Assembly (NCBI GenBank): GCA_946811695.1
Contig: OX328125.1
Location: forward strand, 101,108,533-101,172,532
Direction: 5' to 3'
Length of the DNA stretch: 64,000 nucleotides
Origin: Gonocerus acuteangulatus
Taxonomy: Eukaryota > Arthropoda > Insecta > Hemiptera > Coreidae
The position numbers and the translations under genes were made by a program. Positions within the stretch are counted from its first letter, which is position 1. Each line of letters opens with the position of its first letter. The notes beneath the pieces are model-generated. The model searched no databases. It saw nothing but the letters and a program-made list of their open reading frames with translations, and was not told the origin of the DNA. Positions 31,501 to 43,367 of the stretch are shown here, one piece after another.

Positions 31501-33747
31501 AACACAAATCCTAACTGATTTTATTCTTCTTCAAATTCTTTTATTGGTCCAAAAGCTATATTAGAATATTTCAAAACTTTCTCAATTGAGACTGTATGCA
31601 GAAAGGTAATCAGTAGATAGACCAACGCTAATGGCCTATAGTCCGCCCGCGAAACAAAAGAACAAGAAGGGGCGTGGCCGGAGGAGAGCTAGTCATTCCC
31701 ACACATGGTGCTAGATGCAGCGCATGCGCACTACCTGGTTCTTTTGTTTGCGGTAGGGCCATGGGCGTATAAAGAAAATAATTTCGGGAGGAATTATGAA
31801 CTAAGTGATCTTAATTAATTTATTTTTAAGGGTTTTACGAGAAGTTCTTACCATCAAATCAAAATTTCGAGGGGGGGCTGCAGCCCACTCAGCCCCCCCC
31901 CCCTTATATACGCCCATGGGTAGGGCTATAGATATCGGTGCACATTAAAAAAAAAAATAATAAAATAAAATAATGAAATTATTGAGGATATTTCTAGGTG
32001 TTACTACAAGCTAGTTGGGATAATACAGGAACTTATTTAGTGTGGTCGTATGCCTAAATTTATATTTTCTGTACCTTCTCATGGAAAATAAATTTCACAG
32101 CGATGGACTCTTTGAATGAATAGTCTTAGTTTAAATTATAATAGTCTTGGTTATATATTATAATTGCCATATTGGAATTTAAGATAATGATGGTCTTTAA
32201 CTAATTATTTATATAATCTGTAACTAATTATTTATAATAATCTGTAACTAAAAAAAGCATAACACCAGTACACACAGGCAAAGAACTACACCTATCCCAC
32301 TAACTACTCACAGACGTCTCAAAATTTAATTAAATAGGTACCTAAGTCAAACATTTATAAAACAGAACCCTAACCTTTTCTAACCAATATATTGGAAGGC
32401 GCAAATAACCTAGTAGTAGAGCGTCAAACTCCATATCTATCATTCTATCTTTGAATGAGTGCGTTGAGACGAGATATAGAGATTGGAAGGTCGTAAGGGG
32501 CTATTAGATAGGAAGATTTGAATTTATGGATATGTAATATATTTGGTGTTCAGCCTGATTGGAGGACTTGGCAAAGATCTGCGGCTAGGAAGACTTGACT
32601 TATCACTTGATTGCTAAGATCAGATTTAATTTGCTAATAAATTGGAGTTATTACTTCTACTGATCCTGAATTGACTAACGAAGAACCAGAGTAGGGCATA
32701 ATTCAACTAAATGATTGACAAATCGATTAAATTTTACTTATGACTAATCAATTATAGGATAAAATAAGTTAATCACAACTCGAGTTAATCATTAATCATA
32801 GGCCATATTAATCATATATGAAGTTAGTCATCAATCAATCGTTACTCGTCAATCATTGTTAGTCTTTACTAATGATTAACGTTGTAAATACTTTTACTTC
32901 AGGCTAATAATTTGTTTACACATACTATCTATACATTAGGCCTTGGAATTCATTCGTGGACCAGTTAATCATCAATAATAAATCAAGGCCTTTTTTTAGT
33001 CTTTAATCATTATTATGAGTAATATTAGTCAGTAATCATCAATCATTAGTCAAAGCATGTTTAATAATTAATCATGAATCATAGGCGAGAAAGCAGTTAG
33101 TCGTCACTTATTAGTCATGGAGAAATATGATTGATCAATCAGTCATGAAATTAATCACAGTATGCCCTACTCTGCCTAGAACCATGATGAGAGCCTGTTA
33201 AATATCTACAGAAAAACAAAAACAAATGGACATCAAGGGAATTTTATCATTTACTGGCTACTCTTTAATTAGCCAGTATCATTGCTGACTTAATTTTTGT
33301 TCCTAAATGTGAATTTAACTCAAAGGCCAAAGACCATGAACTCAAGAAGCGTCATTACTAGGGAACATATGATATTGTATTCAAATATTTTTTTTATTCT
33401 TAAATCGTAATTGTTGATGAAATTTTGCATGTTTTAAGTCATTTTAAAACATTTAAACAGGTTTTTATTTTACGCATTTTGTTGAAAATCCATATTTTTA
33501 CGTATTCTGCAATAAATACATATTTTTGCTACTTATTTTGATATTCTTTTTATTTAAAAAATATAAATAGAAATCGAGAAAGAAAATAATGCTTTACCAA
33601 TTGAGTCTAGATCACTGTATCTTTTCTAATTTCAAGAAGCAAAGGTGGCGCTAATAGTTTAGGAGCAGATGCATTTAACAAAAAATATATAACAAGTTAT
33701 TGTCTGTAACAAATTAATTAGTGAAAGAATCATTTCGATGTCATTTT
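31501..33747 (-). mobile_element. 2.25-kb repeated element, left copy
   Basis: This copy runs from AACACAAATCCTAACTG to CATTTCGATGTCATTTT and recurs in inverse orientation at 47801-50045, 14 kb away, with only scattered differences. No open frame of note lies inside. It includes a nested MITE (31760-31918) and a long low-complexity region of AATCATTAGTC-like motifs (about 32750-33160). On the right it continues into sequence shared with 5150-5310, so the family is longer than the paired part. Strand is given relative to the other copy's inferred retroposon direction. Confidence 0.85.
31760..31918. mobile_element. 159-bp MITE with 8-bp duplication
   Basis: Inverted ends CATGGGCGTATA lie between perfect 8-bp repeats GGTAGGGC (31752-31759 and 31919-31926). 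The interior has GGGGGGGCTGCAGCCC. An 8-bp duplication fits hAT-type insertion. The same insertion is present in the inverted copy (49641-49785), and a partial relative is at about 44700-44825. Confidence 0.8.
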
Positions 33748-34135
33748 TCAAACTCGAGACATAAAATAATGAATTTTCAACCTATTTTATTTTATTTCTT
33801 AGCTCCTAAAAGGCGCATTGAACGACACGCTCGGACACGTGTCGACTTTTCTTGGATGCAAAATTACCAGAAAAAAACCCGGATCTGATCTACCATTGTA
33901 TACTCCCCATTTTAGGTTTGATAATTTAAAAATGCATGTTGTTGTTTTTTTTTTTTTATTATATTTTATTGTGCGTCGACTACAATGGCCTCTAGCACAA
34001 TGCCCTACTGTTTAAGTTAGCCGAATATTATATAATGTTTGAAATTTAAAATCTTTACTAATATTTATATTTTACAATATTATATTTTAATCTAACTCTC
34101 TCTATATATATTTTTTTTCGAGGGTTGTTACATTT
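33748..34135. repeat. Extension of the repeat family shared with 5.2 kb
   Basis: 33748-33840 (AAACTCGAGACATAAAATAA, GGCGCATTGAACGACACGCT) matches 5190-5300. The rest is AT-rich without features. Confidence 0.55.
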
Positions 34136-34384
34136 TTAGATATGTATGTATGCTTTAATAAATTTAAGATAATCAATAATATTTTGATATGGTTCTGTTT
34201 TATTCAAAATTTGTGTACCGTTAATATCAAACCTATCCCTGGCTCCTTGCAACTGGGAGCACTCCGCCAAGATATGATCCACGGTAAGCACATCACCAGA
34301 ATGATTACACGTTGGACGACACCTACCGACAAGATGATGGCCATGTGTTAGACATGTTGGTTGCATGTTGTTGCAACCAATTCT
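34136..34384 (-). pseudogene. Non-LTR retrotransposon ORF2 C-terminus
   Basis: The minus-strand frame reads CRIGCNN, then PTCLTHGHHLVGRCRPTCNH and LTVDHILAEC. This matches the end of ORF2 in Jockey- or I-like non-LTR elements: (R)IGH.RLTH, a C..C pair and LT(V/I).HIL.EC. In the family this follows the reverse transcriptase (and RNase H, where present). Only the last 80 codons remain and the frame then stops, so it is a severely 5'-truncated dead copy. Fragments from the same kind of element are at 42270, 54597 and 56985. Confidence 0.78.
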
Positions 34385-35239
34385 GCAAAATAATGTTCAG
34401 CTGTAGAAGTTGTCAACTTCTTTTTTTCCGCATTTAAAATGAGTTCCTAATATTTATTTATGCTTTATTTTTCAATATGTTCTAGAGTTTTAGTCATTTT
34501 GTTCTTTCCATTTATAATATAGTTCGTAATTAGTATTTATGCTTTTCCTTTCAATATTTTATTGTGTTTTAGCGATTTTTTTACAACATGTTTTTAATTT
34601 TTTATTATATATAGTTAAATATATATGTACATAGGCATGTTCCCTAGTAACTATAAAGATTTTGCTTATTGTGATTTTTATTTTCCAACTTTTAGAACAG
34701 TGGGGCTTATACATTTGGTGGGAATTGATTGTATCCAGTAGTGTTGTGTTTGGGGGGGGGGGGTCCGGTCGACAGTTTAGCAAATGAAAATTTTAGAATG
34801 ATGTTTATTTTATTGTTTTTATCTTCCCTGTATCATTTAGAACCGCTGACATTTCTCTGAATGTTTGACGTTTCATATACCGCGACCACGAAGAAACCTG
34901 GCCGTTGAAAATTGTATGTATGTCTGTGTGTGTATGAATGCTCACAATATGTCTGTTTGTGTTGTAAAATTTCTAAAAATTGTCCGAATGCCATAAAAGT
35001 TGTCCTAAAAATAAGTTTACTAATAATAATGATCCAGATGTGTGTGTGTGGGTATTTATTGAAGGAATGAGTGTAGTATAATAATATTTAAAATTGTAAA
35101 TATACTATTTCTAGGAGTAATTTTAGCTTTAGAGGTTGATCCGGTATATTTAAAAAATGATACAATCGAAATAAATGGCATTTGTTTGTGAAGGTATCGG
35201 GTATGAATAATCAATCTTGTATGAATGAGTAACTGTAAA
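34385..35239. other. AT-rich spacer, nothing recognised
   Basis: Includes a G10 run at about 34751. No gene or repeat could be assigned; the minus-strand frame at 34559-34783 has no motif. Confidence 0.45.
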
Positions 35240-35690
35240 TCTATACTATATATAAAAATCACTTGTCTGTCTGTTTGTCCGTTTGTCTGTTTGTTTCTTT
35301 GTTCCTTATACAAATCCTCACTGTTTGACCGATTTTGAACAATCTTGGAATACTGGTTGGTCTTGATACGGGAAGTCTCGTAGTCTAAGTCGAAAACGTC
35401 TACCACCTGTCTGTCTGTATGTTTGTTCGTTATAAAAATCCACACCGTTTGAACGATTTTGACCAAACGTGGCACACAGGTAGGTCTTGACACAGGGAGA
35501 GTCAAAGGCCTGGTTAAAATCGTCTATGACTCACAGTTCGGAGATCACGAGTTCGAAACAATAAACTCGCTCCCAAATAGTTACAGATTTGCGTTATTAG
35601 ATTTTAATATTTATTATTTCTCTTCTAATTTATTTTTGCTTTTATAGATGCAGAAATTAGGTGTAGCATAGCACGCCGGGTAACAGCTAG
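35240..35690 (+). mobile_element. Helitron-like element (family H2), both ends intact
   Basis: Starts TCTATACTATATATAAAAAT after an A and ends GCCGGGTAACAGCTAG before a T. The TTCCTTATACAAATC module occurs twice in tandem (about 35304 and 35424). Frames 35056-35505 (minus) and 35459-35647 arise from this repeat. Confidence 0.65.
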
Positions 35691-36539
35691 TATACAAATA
35701 AAGTTGTTTAGGTTTAATTTCCACGGAAAGGCTACTGTTTACAAACATGCTGCTGCTTTTTACCTCATTGAAAGGAGACAGCAGTTTTGCACAGCATTAT
35801 GCATACATATTTAGGGAAAGATAATATAAGAGAAAAGTGCTAATGACCTCAGCAACGCAAATCAAAAGAAAAAAAGAAAGATCCAGAGCATTTCCGCAAA
35901 ATAAATTTTCACTGCATGTATTTTGCGTTCATAGGCATTCTTAATTGAGGTGTAAAGGTAATTTGGCGTAAAAAAATTACTTTCAAACTCGGTTATTGAC
36001 AAAAATGACGCAGAGTCTCCACAATTACGACACTGAGTAATATAAATTGTCTTAGATATGTCTAGAAATGTAAACTCTTAAAAGAAGGAAATGTTGGGCA
36101 AAATTAAAACTAAAATTGAAATTACAATCACTTTTTAGAATAAACTAAGTCTAAACTAAAAATTGCAATCTAAAAAAAAAACAAAACTAAAACTAAAATT
36201 AAATTAAGGATATTAATTGAAATAAAACTAAAACTAAATCATTGGGAATTGATTAAAAACTGAATTAAAGCTTTAGTTTAGTATTACTAAAATAACGTAA
36301 ATTATTAACGTTTCATATGTTATTTCGATAATTAAGTAAATTATTAAAACTAATAGAACTTGTTTTCATTTTGTTTTAAATAGGCTGAAGTTTTATTTGT
36401 AAGTTCTAAACTCATTTTGTCCCCATTATAGTTCATAAATAAACACTCTTTATTTAAACAATAATACATACATGCCTATTTTTTTTTACCCTTGTTCTGA
36501 ATCAAAGTATGCAATAAACTAATTAGTGAATTAAATAAA
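35691..36539. other. AT-rich spacer with AACTAAA low-complexity tract
   Basis: 36100-36280 is a loose repetition of AACTAAAACTAAAATT. A similar tract is at 39245-39340. Nothing else was seen. Confidence 0.5.
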
Positions 36540-37167
36540 GTCCGACTCGCAGGAACTGCATCATCTTAGCGCGGTTCCGTTCTTATCCGAAGTGCGATTA
36601 GTAAAGGAATAGTAGCTGCTATTGGTAGGTTTTGATCTTTCGTTAAAAATATAAAATAAAATCTGAAAGAGAAGGAAGCTTAAAGCGCCACATATGGAAA
36701 CTGACAATTTTCTAAGCGGATGGGACTCTCCCGTCATCGCGACGCTCACTCTAGGAAAACTCTATTACCAATATGATTCTTATTTTCTCAGCTTTAATGA
36801 AATACTCATTCCACCGTTAAATAAACTTAAAAAACAAAAGTGATGTAAACAGTGACAAAAACCCGTTTAAAATAACAAAACTAAAACTTTCTAAAACTAC
36901 GAAAGTGTTAGTTTTGTTATTTTAAGCACTTACTTCTCCGGCTGACATTGCACTATCGAAATTTGCTTCAGAATCTTTTTTTTAGAGAATTTAGTAAGCT
37001 TTTGAATGGTTACATCGTACTTCCCACGATTTCTTAACTGTTTGGAAGATATTAAGGGGGAAAAATGGTGCTAATACCTACCGATAGCTGCTATATTCCT
37101 TCACTAATCGCACTTGAGATAAGAACGGAACCGCGCTAAGATGAAGCAGTTCCTGCGAGTCGGACTT
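36540..37167. mobile_element. Inverted-repeat element, AAGTCCGACT family
   Basis: Both ends carry about 95 bp of imperfect inverted repeat beginning AGTCCGACTCGCAGGAACTG and containing AGCGCGGTTCCGTTCTTATC. Inside are a perfect 16-bp stem AAAATAACAAAACTAA (36869-36884 and its inverse 36908-36923) and a module (36920-37072) that also occurs twice at 38040-38710. No target duplication is clear and no protein is encoded. Confidence 0.72.
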
Positions 37168-38030
37168 TTTTTTTGTCAGACAAATTAATGTATTATGTTT
37201 ATATTATAATATAAATATTATGTTTATATGAAGATCAAATCACTTTAATTGCGGTGTAAAATATTGTTGCTAGCTAAATCTAAGTATTATATAAGCTCAT
37301 AAGGAAAAAATGGTGCTAATGACTCAGATTTCGATACACCATAAAAGAAAAAAAGAATTAAGGACAATATACAAAGATTCCGAAGTATTTCATGTCTGTT
37401 AATAAAATATTTTATTCTAATCCCAATAACACAACACTTATACACAAATAAACTTTTTTTAGGTATCTATTTAATACGTATAAAATAAGATTATAATGAG
37501 CAATCCGCTGTGGCATACACCAAGTACTACCACCGTGTGGAGTGCAACTAGTATAAACCGGCACGTCAGTACCACTGTGGTATGTAAAGAGCGGCTGTTC
37601 TGATACTGGCAAAAATTAGAAATCCTACATTCCTACAGTTGTTTGGAGGCTTATCTTTATGACCCTAGAAAGGAACTTACAGATGACGAGGGTCCACTGG
37701 GCGATACCTGTCCTGGGAATACACTCTACCCTAAGCCTCCTAGCTCCTCACCTTTGAATTCATATGATTTCGTTCAATGAATTAAAAAAAAAATTAATAA
37801 ATAGATAAAAACTTCTGAAAATAGGGAATACCAAAAACAATTCTAAAGAACGAGAGCCAGTACAGTAATCTAGATATTCATAGGGCATCTTCGAATTCCA
37901 AGATACCGTTGAAACAAAATATTGTTTCTATATATACGTATCCTGTTTTATTGACTAATACATTTGGCTACTATAAGCAATCACAAAAATAACGAGCAGT
38001 GAAAAAAAACTGAAGGAAACACACAAAAAG
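37168..38030. other. AT-rich spacer, nothing recognised
   Basis: The short piece near 37375-37430 (GATTCCGAAGTATTTCATGT) resembles the 38.0-38.7 kb repeat unit. No gene was seen. Confidence 0.5.
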
Positions 38031-38039
38031 ATTCGTTCA

Positions 38040-38712
38040 AATGAACGAAATTACCTATGTTTTAAGCACTTATTTCTCCAAATATGACCATCCCATCGCA
38101 AATGTCTTCAAAACCTTTTTTGTAGAAAATTTAGTAACCTTTCGAATGGTAATCTTTTGCTTGCCAAGATTCCAAACCGTTTTCGTGATATTAATGAAAA
38201 TGTACGAAGTTCCCAAAACTTTTCATGTGTAAAAATGAAATATTTTATTTTAATCCTTCCTTTACTCCAAACGTAACCAAATTTTCAACATATTAGTTTT
38301 GATAAAATTCAAACATGCAGAAAATGTTTCAACTGAAGCCCATGATTCTAAGTACCAAAATCAAAGACAAAAGAACAGTTCGAATAAGCGAAATCAATTA
38401 CTTTAAAGATTTAAGCACTTATTTCTCCGATTGACATCGCCTAATCAAAACTTTCATTAGAACCTTTTTTGTAGAGCATTTAGTAAGCATTCTAATGGTA
38501 ATCTTGTGTTTACAAAGATTCTCAACCTTTTTCGAGATATTAAGGAAAGTATACAAAGTTACCAAAAATTTTCATGTCTGTTCATAAAATATTTTATTCT
38601 AACCCTTCCTTAACTCCAAACGTAACATAACTTTCAATATATTAGTTTTAATGAAAGTAGAACATACAGATAATGTTTCAACTTAATCCCGTGATTCTAA
38701 GTACCCAAACCA
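38040..38712 (+). repeat. Imperfect ~350-bp direct repeat, two units
   Basis: Units at about 38040-38370 and 38392-38712 share AAGCACTTATTTCTCC, ACCTTTTTTGTAGA, ATTTAGTAA, CTCCAAACGTAAC and TGATTCTAAGTACC. A shorter third copy lies inside the inverted-repeat element at 36920-37072. The frame 38041-38232 is repeat-derived. Confidence 0.75.
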
Positions 38713-39010
38713 AAAACGGTATTCAAAAATTATTTTTCCAATTTTCTCAAAAACGGTTAAAGCTATTGCCTTGAAAATGGTTTCATTCGTTTTCCTAGCC
38801 CAAGAAGCATATAAAAAGAGTACTTACAAGCTTATGAACTCAAAAACGTAAGCGTTACGATTTTTTCTGCGCGAATTTCGCCCCAAACGCCATCTTCCAG
38901 AGGGCGGATTTTGCTGGTTAACGAACTTGACCTTTCAAATTGGACGACTGATTTTTGTACCAAAGTTCATCAAAATCGGACCATCAGGGAAGCCAGAAAT
39001 GAGCGAACAG

Positions 39011-39015
<5 letters not shown>
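38713..39015 (+). repeat. Dispersed repeat of about 260 bp
   Basis: Contains TTCTCAAAAACGGTTAAAGC, GCGCGAATTTCGCC and TGCTGGTTAACGAACTT, shared with 56675-56940. It leads into a TA microsatellite. Confidence 0.75.

Positions 39016-39017
<2 letters not shown>

Positions 39018-39107
<90 letters not shown>
39018..39107. repeat. (TA)n microsatellite
   Basis: TA run broken by AAATAAATAAATATATACA. Its right flank matches that of the TA run at 20283. Confidence 0.93.
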
Positions 39108-39109
<2 letters not shown>

Positions 39110-39355
39110 AATTTGAACCACCGTTATTTTCGGTCTCTATGGGTTCTGAAACGCGAAATTTTCTTGTCGGCACTTCCGGATTGTTTCATTGTATCAACCT
39201 TATAAGCGGGGTTCCTCCCTATGGGGTGACCCCTTGGAGTGAATTAAAAACTAAAACTAAACTAAAATCATAAATTATGGTCACTTTTGCTTAAATTAAA
39301 CTAATTATCGTTCTAAAAGCGGTTACTAAAACTTAAAACTCCTATTTATTAAGAA

Positions 39356-40449
39356 CTAGCTGAATACCCGTGCTTCGTCACGGCAGATAAGTAGTTATTT
39401 TATTGCGTTAAATAATGTTTCATTAAAATTACGTTACTATACAATTCTGTGCAGTTTATTACAGCACGGTTCCCGTCATACTATATTTTATTCAATGGGT
39501 GTTAAAATTTAAAAGTTTATGTTTCCAAGAAGTCATATGGTAACACCCAATATATTTACGAGTATTATCAAGGTTATAGGCGAGGAGGTTGTGCAAGGGG
39601 AGATATGCCATACATCACGGTTTGACCGGGACTGTCCCGGTATACTGCAATTGTTTCGGTGTCCCGCCCGATTTTATCAATGTCCCGGAAAAGGCTGTAA
39701 GATTTAAAAAGTAATGAATTCATGTTTATAAGAATCTTTTTTAAATCGGTTACTTTTCTACAATCAACATTTTTACTACTGCTCACAGTGTCAAAGAAAT
39801 GATAAGTAATCTAACTGTAAAACGCTGGAACTACCTGCACAGCGCTGCCAGCTGCCAGACACAACTATTTGGCTGAGAGATTTTTTTAAGAAAATCAAGT
39901 AGCAAAAAACCTTCCGTTCTTATTTTTAAGGTTTGGGTAGACTAATAGTTCAGGATCCCCCTTCCCGTTAGTTGCTAGGCTTAAAACTCACCAACCATTT
40001 TGCTTATAATTTGTACTCTTTATTCCCCCCCCCCCCACTGGTATGCCCATCCCATATTAATGTGTCTCGGTTTAACTCTCCAAAAATATGGCAAGCCAAT
40101 CTGACGGGGACAGGCAGAAAAGAAACGCAATTAAAACTCTATGAGGGACAGTTAATTTCTAGGTTCAAGGACTGCCATCATAGTTGAAATTAACCTCAAT
40201 TAAAAATAATACTATGAGATAGATAATGTAAGGTAACAGCTGTTCTTTATCGTCCTAGCAACGCAGGCTGCCTAGGCTTGCCTTCTCTAACCAACTGAAA
40301 CTTTAAACCCCCCTAAAAATGCTTAAAAATACGAATATAAAAAAATCCTTTCTTAGTTAGAAAATTTCAAAATTTTCTGTCGAGCGGTTTGGGCTGGGCG
40401 TTGATAGATGAGTGAGTGAGTGAGTGGTATTTGACAAATATATAGTAGA
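39356..40449 (-). mobile_element. Helitron-like element (family H1), complete
   Basis: On the minus strand it starts TCTACTATATATTTGTC after an A (40449) and ends with the hairpin CCGTG-ACGAAG-CACGG, GTATTCAG and CTAG (39356) before a T. It shares a long internal block (about 39600-40060) with the copy at 51475-52617. The small frames 39519-39707, 39574-39786 and 39972-40187 recur in that copy but are short and lie in non-coding repeat DNA. Confidence 0.78.
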
Positions 40450-40949
40450 TATACTCCAACACATGTTTAATAATTTTACAAATCTAAAACTAATAATATA
40501 ACGTGAGTTTATTTTTAGTTAGAATGAATAAACTTTATTTATTATTAAACTTGCGTCAGTTTTGCCCAACACTGAAAGAATGTATTGACTGAATTTTTAG
40601 AACTAGTATATTAATTTAAATAAGTTGAAAACAGTCGAATATTTATGATAACTGAAAGGTAACTCTTCGAAAGATCAGAACCTTTCTAACGAAAATGATT
40701 TAGTTCTAAATTTGGATTGGGCTATCCATTGCAGTCGAATTTACCTGAATGATATAAAGCTTAACATAAGAACCGTTCTTGTGGAAAATGTAATTTTTTT
40801 GTAAGTTTCGAATTTACTAAAATTTCCCAATCAGTTTCCAGAAATGTAAAGATATAGCAGAAAAAAAAGACAATGTTATTATTATTTATTGTTGTTTTTG
40901 GTTTGCATCTTGAGGTCAACTTTAGAAGTTTAGTGGAGGAAACACACTA
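40450..40949. other. AT-rich spacer, nothing recognised
   Basis: No assignable feature. Confidence 0.5.
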
Positions 40950-40952
40950 TAA

Positions 40953-41764
40953 GGCCTCGGGTACGATATGAGCGATGAGCGATAGAATGACAGAGCGCCC
41001 GAGCGTTTAGCAGAAAACAGGCACTGGCTGCGATAAAGGGCGGCTTTACCGCCCAGCCGGTCTCCGTCATCGCATACTCTAATATTCGTTTTTTAATTAC
41101 AATATTAATTTAAAAAATTAATATTTTAAATGTTTAATTAATAAAAATATCTTACCTTGCATGTTTAATGCGTTTCCAACCTCTTCTCATAGTTTCAAGT
41201 TGTGATTGTATTTTTGAAATCTTTCTGTCATTCCATACTTTGTACTTCCGAAATTAAAACCTCACATTCACTATCATCCAATTTACTCTTTTACGAGTAT
41301 TCATATTTTGAAATTATTTATACGAAAGGTGCTTAGAAGATTATAAGCATTGGAAGGTTATAAACATTGGATGTTTAAAGAAGGGAATATAATAAAGAAG
41401 GGAAACAAAAACCATAAACGTGAATTGACAAAGTTGTTCTAAATTGTATTAGCTTTCATCTAAAAAAAAACAAAAAAAAAAAAAAACGCATTGAAATCGG
41501 TTAAGCTTCGTAGCTTATGTGGCCTTTTTTGTAGCACACAAAATATAATGTTTGGGGTTAGCGACGAGAAAAATTGTAATGTCTGGCCTAAGCGATGAGC
41601 GACAGTCTGAAACATGCAAGCCACGTCGCCCGGTCGCTCATGCCTGTTGTAGCCAGTCCTCCCTCATTCCTAACGCACTCCAGCTTAACATTAATGTGAG
41701 CGACGTTGCTCTAAAGCTTTTGGTTTATCGCTCATCGCCCATCGCTTGTATCGTACCCGAAGCC
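40953..41764. mobile_element. 812-bp PIF/Harbinger-like MITE
   Basis: Inverted ends GGCCTCGGGTACGATATGAG and (minus) GGCTTCGGGTACGATACAAG continue into GCGATGAGCGATA. TAA flanks both sides (40950-40952 and 41765-41767). Further GCGATGAGCGA motifs lie inside near 41600. No transposase is visible; the frame 41552-41767 is part of the right end. Confidence 0.75.
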
Positions 41765-41767
41765 TAA

Positions 41768-42269
41768 TGCTTGTCTCATTTTGAGGAGGATAACATTAAC
41801 TTATCAAGGTTGGGAACCTCTGCTATTTCGGTCAATACTTGTCAAGTTTTCCGCCTCTTCGTAAAGAAATCCCCCCTTTCCTCATCGGTTATTGTGAAAC
41901 TTCGAAAGAGTAATGAGGAAAAATATCCACAAAGAATGTCCATTTAATAATAAGGAAAAAAAAATAATATTTAATATTGTCTAAAAGTCTGAGAGTACAA
42001 AGACACGAGTTTTCTGAAAATTATTAATCTGCTGGATCCTTTATTAGATCAAAGACAATTTCAAGTGCAGCAGAATCTAATATAACCAAAACATTATTAA
42101 AACGGGTCTAATTCAAAGATGAGGGCAAAATTTCTTTTCTTTAATTTTTATTGCTACATTTCGGACATTATTGTCTTTCTTGAGACACACATTCTGTAAT
42201 TTTACTTATTTTGTGTAATATTAGTTAGGAATTGTCATATGGATGTATTATGTTGAAGTTATAATATTG
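41768..42269. other. Spacer, nothing recognised
   Basis: No feature assigned. Confidence 0.5.
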
Positions 42270-42500
42270 TGAAACTATCAATTAGTGATTGGGCACATCC
42301 TAATTACCCATCCATATTTATTAGTCGCAAATAAAAGACCGATTTGCAGACAGTGTAACAGAACTCTAACTGTCAAACATATACATACAGACTGTAGACA
42401 ACGCAGCGACTTGAACATGGCATACAAACAGAAGGTACCAAATGAATCGGCATACTTCTTACACATCTCAAATCAACACTCTCTTTTTCGAAGATATAAC
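42270..42500 (+). pseudogene. Non-LTR retrotransposon ORF2 C-terminus
   Basis: The plus-strand frame reads LVIGHILITHPYLL, then RPICRQCNRTLTVKHIHTDC. It is the same conserved C-terminal region as at 34136 and 54597 (IGH...TH, C..C, LT(V/I)KHI..(D/E)C). Only the last 75 codons or so remain. An inverted piece of the hammerhead-associated repeat (42524-42547) follows directly. Confidence 0.75.
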
Positions 42501-42523
42501 TATGTTTCTTCTGCAAAAATCCT

Positions 42524-42653
42524 TTAGCCTTCGTCAGCTAAAATTACAAAAAAAAATAAAAAAAAAAAAAAACCGTATTTAATAAACAGAGAAAAGTTTT
42601 TTTTTTCTATTTATTAATTCTGTCATGTGTAATTTTAGCTGACGAAGGCTACC
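42524..42653. repeat. Inverted repeat made from hammerhead-core sequence
   Basis: TAGCCTTCGTCAGCTAAAAT at about 42526-42545 is the reverse complement of ATTTTAGCTGACGAAGGCTA at about 42632-42651, with an A-rich loop of about 85 bases. The right half belongs to the hammerhead-like core at 42639. Confidence 0.8.
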
Positions 42654-42669
42654 AAAGAGTCGCCGAAAC
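42639..42669 (+). ncRNA. Hammerhead-ribozyme-like core
   Basis: CTGACGA, stem GGCTAC-CAAAGA-GTCGCC (one T-C mismatch), then GAAAC. It is followed by GTCCTTAATATAG and by CACCTCGACGGCTAACTATC near 42750, as in the 24.9-25.2 kb repeat. Confidence 0.5.
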
Positions 42670-42779
42670 GTCCTTAATATAGATTTTTTTAACAAAAATC
42701 ATATTGATGTTTTCTTAGCCGAATCCCAACTATTCCCTGATTGCTTATCACCTCGACGGCTAACTATCTAATCTTTACG

Positions 42780-43027
42780 AAAAAAAGAAATAGGTACCTT
42801 GGTAAGTACCTATATGTTTTCCAAGAAAAAACAAACAAGTGTGTGAGTTCGGGCAAGAATAACCTAGAAGTTGTTAGCCTTAAAGCCAAATCCAAACAAC
42901 CAACCTTTAGAAGGACAATTAAGTCCGAAAGGTAAAGTAAATATTAAATTTTTAAAAAATTGCAAGGTCTTCCAATCTTAATTGATCTAACCAAGTAGAT
43001 ACCATTAACATTACACATAATCACACA
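42780..43027. other. Spacer, nothing recognised
   Basis: No feature assigned. Confidence 0.5.
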
Positions 43028-43367
43028 CAGTCCCGTAACAGGCCACGAGGGCCCAGAGGGGCAGATACTAAAGAGGTACCTGATTCATGACCATACGGCA
43101 CACAAGAGAGACAGTGCGGTCAGTACTATGCTCCGGCCGCCTGATTTTCCCCTTGGCTGCTTCGACTGCTATAGTCATTAGCACCCAAGGTACCCATTAT
43201 TAAATTAATCAAAGGCTGGGTTGGCCTAAGGGGTGGTCAGGGAGGCCGAATTCAACCCATGAGCGAAGACACTAGAAGAAAAAATCTTTAGCGCTTGCAC
43301 GGGATTTGAACTCAGGTCCTCCAACTTATTAGTCCAGTGCTCTACCACTGAGCTAACCTCGCCCCCC
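43028..43367 (-). mobile_element. tRNA-derived SINE (family S1), full length
   Basis: Complete minus-strand S1 copy from the tRNA-like head (reverse complement of GGGGCGAGGTTAGCTCAGTG, ending near 43367) to CGGGACTG at 43028. The anticodon-like loop reads CTAATAA. No clear flanking duplication, so the flanks have diverged or rearranged. Confidence 0.88.

Noticed and set aside
35056..35505. 149-codon frame with IKT and QNRSN peptide repeats
   Set aside because: Translation of the H2 Helitron-like module on the non-relevant strand; the same peptide appears at 3154 and 60024.
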